Of a stretch of 64,000 nt of DNA, positions 1 to 13,030 are shown in pieces. The notes under the pieces are model-generated. The model worked only from the letters and a program-made list of their open reading frames with translations. It had not been told where the DNA came from and ran no database searches. The position numbers were made by a program, and so were the translations under genes. Source of the stretch: Xenophilus sp003671765 (lineage in GTDB: Bacteria; Pseudomonadota; Gammaproteobacteria; Burkholderiales; Burkholderiaceae_C); contig CP166702.1 of NCBI GenBank assembly GCA_051414805.1, forward strand, positions 1,674,001 through 1,738,000, written 5' to 3'. How positions within the stretch are numbered: the stretch's first letter is position 1; every line of letters starts with the position of its first letter.

Positions 1-191
1 TGCAGGCCGTCGAGGCGGCGCACTCAGGCGTGAAGGTATTCAGCCTGCCGAGCGTGGATCACCCTCAGTACGGCCGTCATATCGAGCTCGGCGTGAAAGG
101 TGACGCCGCACGGCTCGAAGCCGCCTACGCGCAACTGAAGGCGGGTTTGATCGATTTTGGTGCGTCCATGGGCCCACAGTTGGTGCGATGA
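1..191 (+). CDS. C-terminal end of a probable molybdopterin-binding (CinA/MoCF-like) protein, partial
   Basis: Only the last 62 codons are present; the reading frame starts at base 3 and stops with TGA at 189-191. The visible tail contains FSLPSVDHPQYGRHIELGVK followed by a short helix-like segment. It resembles the end of the MoCF-biosynthesis/CinA-like proteins that, as I recall, often lie next to glnA in Comamonadaceae; this is recognition from memory and not proven by a motif. The last codons overlap a candidate NtrC site for glnA. Function is tentative because the catalytic part lies outside the window. Confidence 0.5.
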   Translation, partial: QAVEAAHSGVKVFSLPSVDHPQYGRHIELGVKGDAARLEAAYAQLKAGLIDFGASMGPQLVR

Positions 192-214
192 TCCTTCGCG
201 CACCATTTCGGGAT
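172..214 (+). promoter_or_regulatory. Two candidate NtrC enhancer sites upstream of glnA
   Basis: Against the classical NtrC pattern GCACC-N5-GGTGC, bases 172-186 read GCCCACAGTTGGTGC (perfect right half) and 200-214 read GCACCATTTCGGGAT (perfect left half). Their centres are 28 bp apart and lie about 95 and 123 bp before the start predicted by the sigma-54 promoter, similar to the enhancer pair of E. coli glnAp2. The first overlaps the end of the upstream gene. Each site is only half perfect, so this is an inference. Confidence 0.4.
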
Positions 215-275
215 GATGTGCTTCTGCTGACCGCCAAAAGACGTATCGGGCCCGTGTGCCGCCGCCGGTGAGAAT

Positions 276-290
276 GGGCACAGAACCTGC
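276..290 (+). promoter_or_regulatory. Sigma-54 (RpoN) promoter of glnA
   Basis: GGGCAC-AGAAC-CTGC matches the -24/-12 consensus TGGCAC-N5-TTGC, with the invariant GG and GC in correct register and two mismatches. Transcription should start near base 302, about 40 bp before the glnA start codon. Regulation by NtrB/NtrC, encoded just downstream, is expected. Confidence 0.7.
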
Positions 291-341
291 ATTCCCCGAA
301 TCCGTTTTCTCTCAACCAACCATCCAAACCAGGAGAACCTG

Positions 342-1757
342 ATGGCCAAGACCGTCGCCGATGTACTGAAGCTCGTCAAGGAAAACGAGGTCAAGTTCGT
401 CGACTTCCGATTCACCGACACCCGCGGCAAGGAACAGCACGTCACGGTGCCGATCAGCGCCTTCGACGAAGACAAGTTCAGCTCGGGCCATGCCTTCGAC
501 GGCTCCTCGGTGGCGGGCTGGAAGGGCATCGAGGCTTCGGACATGCAGCTCATGCCCGACCCGAACACGGCCAACATCGACCCCTTCTACGAAGAGACGA
601 CCCTGTTCCTGCAGTGCGACGTGCTGGAACCCGCCGACGGCAAGCCCTATGACCGCGATCCGCGCTCGGTGGCCAAGAAGGCCGAGGCCTACCTGAAGTC
701 CACCGGCCTGGGCGACACCGCCTACTTCGGTCCCGAACCCGAATTCTTCATCTTCGACGGCGTGCGCTGGAGCAACGAGCCCGGCCGCGTGTTCAGCGAG
801 ATCGAAGAGTACGAAGCCCCCTGGAACAGCGGCACCAAGCTCGAAGGCGGCAACCGCGGCCACCGTCCCACCACCAAGGGCGGCTACTTCCCCGTGCCCC
901 CGGTCGACAGCACGCAGGACATGCGCGCCGAGATGGTCCTGGTGCTCGAGTCGCTGGGCATCCCGGTTGAAGTGTTCCACCACGAAGTGGCGGGCGCCGG
1001 CCAGAACGAGATCGGCACCAAGTTCTCGACGCTCGTGCAGCGCGCCGACTGGACGCAGGTCCTGAAGTACGTGGTCTGGAACGTGGCCAACACCTACGGC
1101 AAGACCGCGACCTTCATGCCCAAGCCCTACGCCGGCGACAACGGCTCGGGCATGCACGTGCACCAGTCGATCTGGAAGGACGGCAAGAACCTGTTCGCCG
1201 GCGACGGCTATGCCGGCCTGTCGGACACGGCCCTGTACTACATCGGCGGCATCATCAAGCACGCCCGCGCCCTGAACGCCATCACCAACCCCGGCACCAA
1301 CAGCTACAAGCGCCTGGTGCCCGGCTTCGAAGCCCCGGTGAAGCTGGCCTACTCGGCCAAGAACCGCTCGGCATCGATCCGCATCCCGTTCGTGAGCAAC
1401 CCCAAGGGCCGCCGCATCGAGGCGCGCTTCCCCGATCCGTCGTCCAACCCCTACCTGTGCTTCTCGGCCCTGCTGATGGCCGGCCTGGACGGCATCGAGA
1501 ACAAGATCCACCCGGGCGAAGCCGCGACCAAGGACCTGTACCACCTGCCGCCGGAAGAAGACGCGCTGGTGCCGACCGTGTGCCACAGCCTCGACCAGGC
1601 GCTGGAATACCTCGACAAGGACCGTGCCTTCCTGACCAAGGGCGGCGTGTTCACCGACTCGATGCTCGATGCCTACATCGACCTCAAGATGACCGAAGTG
1701 ACGCGCTTCCGCATGGCGCCGCACCCGGTCGAGTTCGACATGTACTACTCGCTGTAA
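342..1757 (+). CDS. glnA: Glutamine synthetase type I
   Basis: Makes glutamine from glutamate, ammonia and ATP in the cytoplasm, the main step of nitrogen assimilation. The 471-residue length is normal for bacterial GSI-beta. Visible motifs are the N-terminal DGSS latch region (residues 53-56), the metal/glutamate motif GPEPEFFIFD (about 129-138), the ATP region NGSGMHVHQS (about 268-277) and the glutamate-binding NRSASIRIP (about 345). Tyr400 in KDLYHLPPEE matches the adenylylated tyrosine of E. coli GlnA, so activity is probably controlled by GlnE. The ATG follows a good AGGAGAA ribosome site. A sigma-54 promoter and NtrC-like sites lie upstream and a strong terminator follows. Confidence 0.97.
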   Translation: MAKTVADVLKLVKENEVKFVDFRFTDTRGKEQHVTVPISAFDEDKFSSGHAFDGSSVAGWKGIEASDMQLMPDPNTANIDPFYEETTLFLQCDVLEPADGKPYDRDPRSVAKKAEAYLKSTGLGDTAYFGPEPEFFIFDGVRWSNEPGRVFSEIEEYEAPWNSGTKLEGGNRGHRPTTKGGYFPVPPVDSTQDMRAEMVLVLESLGIPVEVFHHEVAGAGQNEIGTKFSTLVQRADWTQVLKYVVWNVANTYGKTATFMPKPYAGDNGSGMHVHQSIWKDGKNLFAGDGYAGLSDTALYYIGGIIKHARALNAITNPGTNSYKRLVPGFEAPVKLAYSAKNRSASIRIPFVSNPKGRRIEARFPDPSSNPYLCFSALLMAGLDGIENKIHPGEAATKDLYHLPPEEDALVPTVCHSLDQALEYLDKDRAFLTKGGVFTDSMLDAYIDLKMTEVTRFRMAPHPVEFDMYYSL

Positions 1758-1784
1758 TCGAAGGGTTTCCTTTCGAACGTGGAG

Positions 1785-1809
1785 AAGGACGGCCTCGGCC
1801 GTCCTTTTT
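1785..1809 (+). terminator. Rho-independent terminator after glnA
   Basis: The stem AAGGACGGC / GCCGTCCTT (1785-1793 and 1798-1806) with a 4-base loop is followed by a T tract. It sits 28 bp after the glnA stop and separates glnA from the exported-protein/ntrBC transcript, though read-through into ntrBC is possible. Confidence 0.85.
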
Positions 1810-1893
1810 CATTGGCAGGGGAACCGCCGCGAGGGCCCGCCGTCGAATTGCAAGAAAATGCAAGGCTCGACGCCTCCCACCGACCCGACGACC

Positions 1894-2409
1894 ATGAAGA
1901 CCTTGACCCTTGCCATCGCGCTGCTCGCATCGCTGGCCGGCCCGAGCGCGCAGGCGCAGGAGCGCGTCTGGCGCTGCGGCAACGAATACACGAACAACGC
2001 CACCGACGCGCAACGCCGCGGCTGCAAGCTGATGGAAGGCGGCAACATCACGGTGGTCCAGGGCACGCGGCCTTCGGGCGCATCGACCGCTTCGTCGGGC
2101 AGCACGGCCAGCAGCAGCAGTGCCGCGCGTGCGCCTGCCGGCAGCCCGCGCGTCGAGAGTGCCGACCAGCGTGCACGCGACAGCGACGCGCGCGCGGTGC
2201 TCGAATCCGAGCTCAAGAAGGCGCAGGCCCGCCAGGCCGAACTGCTCAAGGAATACAACAACGGCGAGCCCGAGAAGCAGGGCAGCGAGGCGAAGAACTA
2301 CCAGAAGTACCTGGACCGCGTGGCCGACATGAAGGCCCAGATCGCCCGCAACGAGAGCGACATCGCCGGCCTGCAGCGCGAGATCGGCCGCCTGCCGGCC
2401 AACCGCTGA
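1894..2409 (+). CDS. Small exported coiled-coil protein of unknown function
   Basis: I do not recognise a named family. The chosen ATG gives 171 residues with a typical signal peptide ending SAQAQE near residue 23; an upstream in-frame ATG at 1858 would put 12 extra residues before the signal and is less likely. The mature protein has a short two-cysteine region (WRCGNEY and RRGCKL), reminiscent of DUF4124-like exported proteins, a Ser/Ala-rich linker and a charged helical half (about 95-165) likely to form a coiled coil. Its stop codon overlaps the ntrB start (TGATG), so it is probably co-transcribed and translationally coupled with ntrB. A link to nitrogen sensing is not shown. Confidence 0.8.
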   Translation: MKTLTLAIALLASLAGPSAQAQERVWRCGNEYTNNATDAQRRGCKLMEGGNITVVQGTRPSGASTASSGSTASSSSAARAPAGSPRVESADQRARDSDARAVLESELKKAQARQAELLKEYNNGEPEKQGSEAKNYQKYLDRVADMKAQIARNESDIAGLQREIGRLPANR

Positions 2410-3485
2410 TGGCCTTCGGCAAGCCGGCGCCGGCCAGCAAGCGCTTCCAGGCCTTCGACCTGCTGGCGACGCTGATCGCCGTCATCCGCGGCGACGGTAC
2501 GCTGCTGTTCGCCAACTCGGCGCTCGAGGACGCCATGGGCATCTCGCGGCGCACGCTCGAAGGCGCGCCGTTCAGCCAGAGCTTCATGGAACCCAATGTG
2601 CTGCTCACGGCCATCGACGGCGCCCGCAGCAACGACTTCGCCACCCTGCGCTACGAGGCCTTCCTGCGCCGCGGCACGCAGGAGCCGCTGCCGGTGCAGG
2701 TCACGCTCGCGCAGACCGACCGGGCCGGCGAACTGGTGGTCGAGATGTCGCCGCAGGAGCAGCAGGCGCGGCAGGACCGCGAGGAGCGCCTGCTGGGCCA
2801 GGCCCAGGCCAACAAGGAACTGATCCGCAACCTCGCGCACGAGATCAAGAACCCGCTCGGCGGCATCCGCGGCGCGGCGCAGTTGCTGCAGATGGAAGTC
2901 GACTCGCGCGACCTGGTCGAATACACGCAGGTCATCATCCACGAGGCCGACCGGCTGCAGACGCTGGTCGACCGCCTGCTGGCGCCGCACCGCCGGCCGC
3001 ACGTGGTGGGCGACGTCAACGTCCACGAGGTGTGCGAGCGCGTGCGCTCGGTGCTGCTGGCCGAATTTCCCCACGACCTGGAGATCGAGCGCGATTTCGA
3101 CCCCTCGATCCCCGAATTCCGCGGCGACCGCGAGCAGCTCATCCAGGCCACGCTCAACATCGCGCACAACGCGGCACAGGCGCTGGCCGAACGCCGCGCC
3201 GCGGGCGACGCGAAGATCACTTTCCGCACGCGCGTCGTGCGTCAGGTCATCCTCAACAAGCAGTGGTACCGACTGGCACTGGAATTGCATGTCATCGACA
3301 ACGGACCGGGCGTGCCGGACGGCCTCAAGGACCGCATCTTCTACCCCCTCGTATCGGGGCGTGAAGGCGGAACGGGACTGGGGCTGACCCTGGCGCAGAC
3401 TTTCGTACAACAACACCACGGTGTGATCGAGTGCGACAGCGTCCCGGGCCGAACGGATTTCAAGATCACCATTCCATTGCCATAG
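2409..3485 (+). CDS. ntrB: Nitrogen regulation histidine kinase/phosphatase NtrB
   Basis: Cytoplasmic sensor that phosphorylates and dephosphorylates NtrC in response to PII. The 358-residue protein has an N-terminal PAS domain (about 18-115), a phosphoacceptor H-box NLAHEIKNPLGG with the histidine at residue 144, an N-box (NIAHNAAQAL), and ATP-lid motifs DNGPG and GGTGLGL near the C terminus. There is no membrane segment, as expected for NtrB. The start overlaps the stop of the upstream exported-protein gene and ntrC follows 23 bp downstream, so the pair is an operon. Confidence 0.95.
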   Translation: MAFGKPAPASKRFQAFDLLATLIAVIRGDGTLLFANSALEDAMGISRRTLEGAPFSQSFMEPNVLLTAIDGARSNDFATLRYEAFLRRGTQEPLPVQVTLAQTDRAGELVVEMSPQEQQARQDREERLLGQAQANKELIRNLAHEIKNPLGGIRGAAQLLQMEVDSRDLVEYTQVIIHEADRLQTLVDRLLAPHRRPHVVGDVNVHEVCERVRSVLLAEFPHDLEIERDFDPSIPEFRGDREQLIQATLNIAHNAAQALAERRAAGDAKITFRTRVVRQVILNKQWYRLALELHVIDNGPGVPDGLKDRIFYPLVSGREGGTGLGLTLAQTFVQQHHGVIECDSVPGRTDFKITIPLP

Positions 3486-3508
3486 CGAGAAGGACCACAA
3501 GGAGCTGC

Positions 3509-5062
<1,554 letters not shown>

Positions 5063-5109
5063 GCGCTCGAGTCCAAGGCGCTACGGCCCTCGAAATCGCA
5101 AAGTGCAAT

Positions 5110-5145
5110 CGGCCTGCAGCGCCCGTGTGGCGGGCGCTGCGGCCG
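5110..5145. terminator. Strong hairpin between convergent ntrC and lipoprotein gene
   Basis: CGGCC + GCAGCGCCCG pair with CGGGCGCTGC + GGCCG around a 5-base loop, with one bulged T. There is no clear T tract, so it may act as a transcription barrier or RNA end rather than a classical intrinsic terminator. Confidence 0.5.
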
Positions 5146-5198
5146 AATTCGTCACGAACGTGACGATCTCCCGGCAACGGCTGGCCTCGCGGCCGCGG

Positions 5199-5723
5199 TC
5201 ACCGACTCCGCTGGCCCTTGGTGAGCGTGTCGAGCTGGAAGTTGCCGCTCTTGTCCCACAACCAGGTCTCGACGTAGGTGTGCGCGCCCAGCTTGCCGGG
5301 GTTGGGCAGGGGCGATGCGGCGCGGACCAGCTCGGCGATCTTCGGCGGCACCTCGGGGGCATGGCTGGGCACGCGGCTGAAGGTCACGTTGGTCACGTTG
5401 CCCTGCGCGTCGATGTCCGTCTCCACCACCACCACGGCATACACCAGCGGCGGGATGCGGCCACGGTAGATGCGCTTGGGGTACTTCTTGTAGATCGCCT
5501 CGGCGCCCAGCTTGCGGTAGGCGCGCACGGCCGGCGTCTGCGCGGTGATGAGCCGCACCGTGGCCACCGGGTTTTCGGGCGCGGCCGCTGCGGGCGCGGG
5601 CGTGTCCGTGCGCGCGGGCTCCTCGGTCTTGGGCTTGTCCGTCAGGGCGCAGCCGGCCAGGGCCAGCGCGACGAGGGCCGGCGCCAGGGGCTGGCGCAGG
5701 CGATCGAAGGAGAAGAGCGTCAT
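5199..5723 (-). CDS. Lipoprotein with TonB C-terminal-like domain
   Basis: The 174-residue protein starts at an ATG 20 bp after the xthA stop and begins with a lipoprotein signal (LALAGC lipobox, cysteine near residue 25). A Pro/Thr/Ala linker is followed by a domain with alternating beta strands (YAVVVVETDIDAQGNV and similar) resembling the TonB C-terminal fold found in energy-transducer and AgmX-like families. It lacks an N-terminal membrane anchor of classical TonB, so a role in active transport is not implied. The position just downstream of xthA suggests shared transcription without proving a functional link. Its 3' end faces ntrC. Confidence 0.75.
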   Translation of the reverse strand: MTLFSFDRLRQPLAPALVALALAGCALTDKPKTEEPARTDTPAPAAAAPENPVATVRLITAQTPAVRAYRKLGAEAIYKKYPKRIYRGRIPPLVYAVVVVETDIDAQGNVTNVTFSRVPSHAPEVPPKIAELVRAASPLPNPGKLGAHTYVETWLWDKSGNFQLDTLTKGQRSR

Positions 5724-5743
5724 CGGCAGAAGGTGTTGTCGGT

Positions 5744-6529
5744 TCAGGCCACGGGGCCGAGCTCGAGCACCACGGGCGCGTGGTCGCTCGGTTTCTCCCA
5801 TTTGCGCGGCACGCGGTCGATGGTGCTGCTGCGAACGCGCGGCACCAGCGGCTGGCTGACGAGGATGTGGTCGATGCGCAGGCCACGGTTCTTCTGGTAG
5901 CCCAGCATGCGGTAGTCCCACCAGGAGTAGCTCTTCTCGGGCTGGTCGAAGAGCCGGAAGCTGTCGGTCAATCCCAGCTCGAGCAGCGCCTTGAAGTGCG
6001 CACGCTCCTCGCTGGTGTGATGGATGGTCTCGGCCAGGCCCACGGGGTCGAAGCTGTCGCGGTCCTCGGGCGCGATGTTGAAGTCGCCCAGCAGCACCAG
6101 CTCCGGGTGCGCCGCCATCTCGGCGCGCAGCCATTCGCGCAACGCCGTGAGCCAGTTCATCTTGTAGGCGAACTTGTCCGAGCCCGGCGCCTGGCCGTTG
6201 ACGAAGTAGCCGTTGACCACGCGCAGCGGGCCGTGGTCCGTGTCGATGGTGGCGCTGATCACGCGCGAGTGCTCGTCGGTGAAGCCGCCGATGTTGCGCA
6301 CCACGTCGCGCACCGGCTGCAGGCTCAGGATCGCCACGCCGTTGTAGGTCTTCTGCCCGAACACCGCGGCGTGGTAGCCGGCCGACTGCAGCACCTCGAG
6401 CGGGAACTTGTCGTCGCTCATCTTCAGTTCCTGCAGGCACAGCACGTCGACCGGGTTGGCGATGAGCCAGTCCAGCACATGCTGGAGGCGGGCGGTGAGG
6501 GAGTTGACGTTCCAGGTGGCGATGCGCAT
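5744..6529 (-). CDS. xthA: Exodeoxyribonuclease III
   Basis: Class II AP endonuclease and 3'-5' exonuclease of base-excision repair. The 261 residues show the complete EEP fold motif set: MRIATWNVNSL at the N terminus, the metal-binding Glu in CLQELK, NGYFVNG, GDFNIAPEDRD, the RIDHILVS region and the catalytic SDHAPVVLEL at the C terminus. The length is normal. It is transcribed divergently from uvrA2, forming a small DNA-repair locus. Confidence 0.95.
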   Translation of the reverse strand: MRIATWNVNSLTARLQHVLDWLIANPVDVLCLQELKMSDDKFPLEVLQSAGYHAAVFGQKTYNGVAILSLQPVRDVVRNIGGFTDEHSRVISATIDTDHGPLRVVNGYFVNGQAPGSDKFAYKMNWLTALREWLRAEMAAHPELVLLGDFNIAPEDRDSFDPVGLAETIHHTSEERAHFKALLELGLTDSFRLFDQPEKSYSWWDYRMLGYQKNRGLRIDHILVSQPLVPRVRSSTIDRVPRKWEKPSDHAPVVLELGPVA

Positions 6530-6796
6530 AAAAAGCTCTCAGCAGTTCTCAACCCACGGGAAAAATCGCGGAGCTGACTGTCCGCGCACGCCCTGGGCCG
6601 CTGTCCTCGTGAGACGGCGCCGGTTGCGGGCCAGGGCGGCGGTGGGTGGCGAAGCCTACCCCAAAAGGGCACGCCCTCCCGGGCGGGCAGCCCCGGCCCG
6701 ACCGACGGCCGCGGGTCCCCAAGCAAGCGAGCTCCTATGCGAGCTGCCGGCCGGCGCTGTCGTGCCCAGGGGCGTACGGGGTGGGATGCTTGTGGC

Positions 6797-9514
<2,718 letters not shown>

Positions 9515-9594
9515 ACGGCCGCCGGGCGGCTTAAGATCATCCACCGCCGGCTCGCGCCGCACGACAGCACGCAGCAACGGCACACACCCTCACC

Positions 9595-10593
<999 letters not shown>

Positions 10594-10614
10594 CCCTTTC
10601 ACCTGTTCCTGCCC

Positions 10615-11031
10615 ATGTACAGCGTCAACGTCCGTGACCATTTCATGATCGCCCACAGCTTCCGCGGCGAGGCCTTCGGGCCGGCGCAGCGGCTGCATGG
10701 CGCCACCTACGTGGTCGACGCGGAATTCCGTCGACCCGCACTCGATCCCGACGGCATGGTGGTCGACATCGCGCGCGCCACCGAGGTGCTGCGCACCGTG
10801 CTGGGCGAGCTCAACCTGCGCAACCTCGACGACGATCCTGCCTTCGCCGGCCGCAACACCACCACCGAGTTCATGGCGCGTGTGGTCTTCGACCGCATCG
10901 CCGACCGTGTGGTGGCCGGTGAACTCGGGCCGCACGCCGCCGGGCTCACGCACCTGCGGGTGCGCCTGCACGAATCGCACATCGCATGGGCCGCCTACGA
11001 GGGCACGCTGCCTCGCCCGGTGGGCGGCTGA
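10615..11031 (+). CDS. Degenerate 6-pyruvoyltetrahydropterin synthase/QueD-like protein
   Basis: A 138-residue COG0720 (PTPS/QueD) homologue. Two zinc-ligand positions look conserved (AHSF, residue 14, and the first His of LHGATY), as is the terminal Glu (RLHESHI). By hand alignment with E. coli QueD recalled from memory, the HGH motif has become HGA, the catalytic Cys before it is missing, and the LDH triad segment reads LNL. It therefore cannot use the standard QueD/PTPS mechanism unchanged. The neighbouring dehydrogenase, glycosyltransferase, methyltransferase and RibD-like reductase suggest a modified pterin-type product; this is inference. Confidence 0.75.
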   Translation: MYSVNVRDHFMIAHSFRGEAFGPAQRLHGATYVVDAEFRRPALDPDGMVVDIARATEVLRTVLGELNLRNLDDDPAFAGRNTTTEFMARVVFDRIADRVVAGELGPHAAGLTHLRVRLHESHIAWAAYEGTLPRPVGG

Positions 11032-11047
11032 GCGAGCGTCGCGCGCC

Positions 11048-12118
11048 ATGGCCCGGTCCTGCGTCTTCCTCGTGCCGGGCGACTGGAACAGCCGCACCGG
11101 CGGCTACCTCTACGACCGCCGCATCGTGGACGAACTGCGCGCGCGCGGGTGGCGGGTCGAGGTGTTCTCGCCCGGCGAGGGCTATCCCTTTCCCGATGCC
11201 GCCGATCTGGCGCACGCGGCGCAGGTCGTCGGGGCCTTGCCCGATGGCGCCTGCGTGGTGGCCGACGGCCTGGGCTTCGGCGTGCTGCCCGAACTGGCCG
11301 AGCGCCATGCGCAGCGTCTGTGCTGGGTCGCGCTGGTGCACCATCCGCTGGCGCTGGAGACCGGGCTCACGCCCGCGCAGCAGCACCTGCTCGACCGGAG
11401 CGAGCGACGTGCGCTGGCGTGGGCGCGGGGCGTGGTCGTGACCAGCGCCGCCACCGCGAAGGCGCTGGCTGCCTATGGCGTGCCGGCCGGGCGAGTGGCT
11501 GTCGTGGAGCCAGGCACCGAGCGCGCCCCGTGGGCCGTCGGTGGCGGTGCCGGCCCCGGCGCACTGTCGATGCTGTGCGTGGCCACCCTCACGCCGCGCA
11601 AGGGCCATGCAGTGCTCATCGAGGCGCTGGCGGGACTGCGCGACCGGCCCTGGGTGCTGCACTGCGCGGGCAGCCGCGCGCGCGACCCGGCCGAGGCAGA
11701 GCGCGTCGACGCACTTGTTGCACAACAAGGCCTGGGCGAGCGCATTCGCTGGCACGGCGAGGTCGAGGGCGCGGCACTCGAAGCGCTCTATGCGCGGGCC
11801 AACCTGTTCGTGCTCCCCTCGCTGCACGAGGGCTACGGCATGGCGCTGGCGGAGGCGCTGGCGCACGGCCTGCCGGTCGTCAGCACCACGGCCGGCGCCA
11901 TCGTCGACACGGTGCCGGCGGAAGCCGGCGTGCTGGTGCCGCCGGGCGACGTGCACGCCTTGCGCGGCGCACTGCGCCGCGCGATGGACGAGCCCGCCTG
12001 GCGTGCGGCGCTGGCCACCGGTGCGCGGCATGCCGCTGGCCGGCTGCCGCGCTGGGCCGACGCCGGCGCGCGATTCGAGCAGTCCTTGCTGCGCGCCATC
12101 GACGCGGGATCGCCATGA
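11048..12118 (+). CDS. Glycosyltransferase family 4 (GT-B fold)
   Basis: The 356-residue GT-B enzyme has an N-terminal acceptor domain beginning FLVPGDWNSRTGGYLYDRR and a C-terminal nucleotide-sugar domain with TLTPRKGH and the EX7E signature in LHEGYGMALAEALAHGLPVV (about 258-277). It is cytoplasmic with no membrane segment. The start ATG lies 16 bp after the PTPS-like gene and the stop overlaps the methyltransferase ATG (ATGA), so it belongs to the cluster. Donor and acceptor cannot be read from the sequence; a small-molecule acceptor fits the context better than a polysaccharide, since no other envelope genes are nearby. Confidence 0.85.
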   Translation: MARSCVFLVPGDWNSRTGGYLYDRRIVDELRARGWRVEVFSPGEGYPFPDAADLAHAAQVVGALPDGACVVADGLGFGVLPELAERHAQRLCWVALVHHPLALETGLTPAQQHLLDRSERRALAWARGVVVTSAATAKALAAYGVPAGRVAVVEPGTERAPWAVGGGAGPGALSMLCVATLTPRKGHAVLIEALAGLRDRPWVLHCAGSRARDPAEAERVDALVAQQGLGERIRWHGEVEGAALEALYARANLFVLPSLHEGYGMALAEALAHGLPVVSTTAGAIVDTVPAEAGVLVPPGDVHALRGALRRAMDEPAWRAALATGARHAAGRLPRWADAGARFEQSLLRAIDAGSP

Positions 12119-13020
12119 GCGGCTTCGATCCGGATTGGCTGGCCCTGCGCGAGCCCTTCGACCTCGCGGCGCGCGAGGCGGCCGCGCAAGCGCTGGACGT
12201 CCCGGCCTTCGCGGCGCGCCCGCGTCGTCGCCGCGGCCCGGATGCGGCGCTGCAGGTGCTGGACCTGGGCTGCGGCACCGGCGCCAACCTGCGCGCGCTT
12301 GCCCCGCAGCTCGGCGGGCCGCAGCGCTGGCGGCTGGTCGACCACGACCCGCAACTGCTCGCGGTGTTGCCCATCGCGCTGCAAAGCTGGGCGCTGTCTC
12401 TGGGATGGCATGCAGAGCGCACGGGCGCCGGCCTGCGCATCGAGGCGCCGCGGCTGAGCCTCGACGTCGTCTGGCAGCAGGCCGACCTGGCCGCAGATCT
12501 GGAGGGCCTGCGCCTGGACGACACCGACCTCGTCACCGCCTCGGCCCTGCTGGACCTGGTGTCGGCCGACTGGCTGGCGCGATGGATCGCGCGCAGCCGT
12601 GCGGCCGCGGCGGCGCTGTGCTTCGCGCTCAGCGTCGACGACCGGCTGCACTGGCAGCCGTCCGATGCGGCGGACGACGAGGTGCACGCGCTCTTCAGGG
12701 CCCACCAGCGGCGCGACAAGGGCTTCGGGCCGGCGTTGGGCGGCGCGGCGGTGGATGTCGCATTGCCGTTGCTGGCGCGTGCGGGCTATCGCTGCGCGAC
12801 GGCCGCCAGCGACTGGCAGGTCGATGCGGCGCAGGGGCCGGCGCATCGCGCCATGCTGGCCGCGATGGTCGACGGCATCGCCTCGGCAGCGTGTGAGCAG
12901 GACCCTGCGGCGGTCAGCCGCGTGCGGGCATGGCGCGCTCGTCGCCATGCATTGCTTGCCGAGCCGTCAGCCATGGGGCTGGTCGTCGGCCACACCGACC
13001 TGCTCGCCTGGTTCGACTGA
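12115..13020 (+). CDS. SAM-dependent methyltransferase of the PTPS-like/GT4 cluster
   Basis: The 301-residue class I methyltransferase fold shows motif I VLDLGCGTGANLRALAP (about 46-62), followed by an acidic strand end (LVDHDPQ). It has a DTDLVTASALLDLVSADWL segment typical of motif IV/post-I regions. The ATG overlaps the glycosyltransferase stop by 4 bp, implying coupled translation. It ends 10 bp before the convergent RibD-like gene. The substrate is unknown; together with the other cluster members it probably decorates a small heterocyclic metabolite. Confidence 0.82.
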   Translation: MSGFDPDWLALREPFDLAAREAAAQALDVPAFAARPRRRRGPDAALQVLDLGCGTGANLRALAPQLGGPQRWRLVDHDPQLLAVLPIALQSWALSLGWHAERTGAGLRIEAPRLSLDVVWQQADLAADLEGLRLDDTDLVTASALLDLVSADWLARWIARSRAAAAALCFALSVDDRLHWQPSDAADDEVHALFRAHQRRDKGFGPALGGAAVDVALPLLARAGYRCATAASDWQVDAAQGPAHRAMLAAMVDGIASAACEQDPAAVSRVRAWRARRHALLAEPSAMGLVVGHTDLLAWFD

Positions 13021-13030
13021 TCGGTCCCGC

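Noticed and set aside
181..205. Perfect inverted repeat TGGTGCG / CGCACCA as one operator
   Set aside because: The half-sites point the wrong way for a single NtrC site; they are better read as the right half of one site and the left half of the next.
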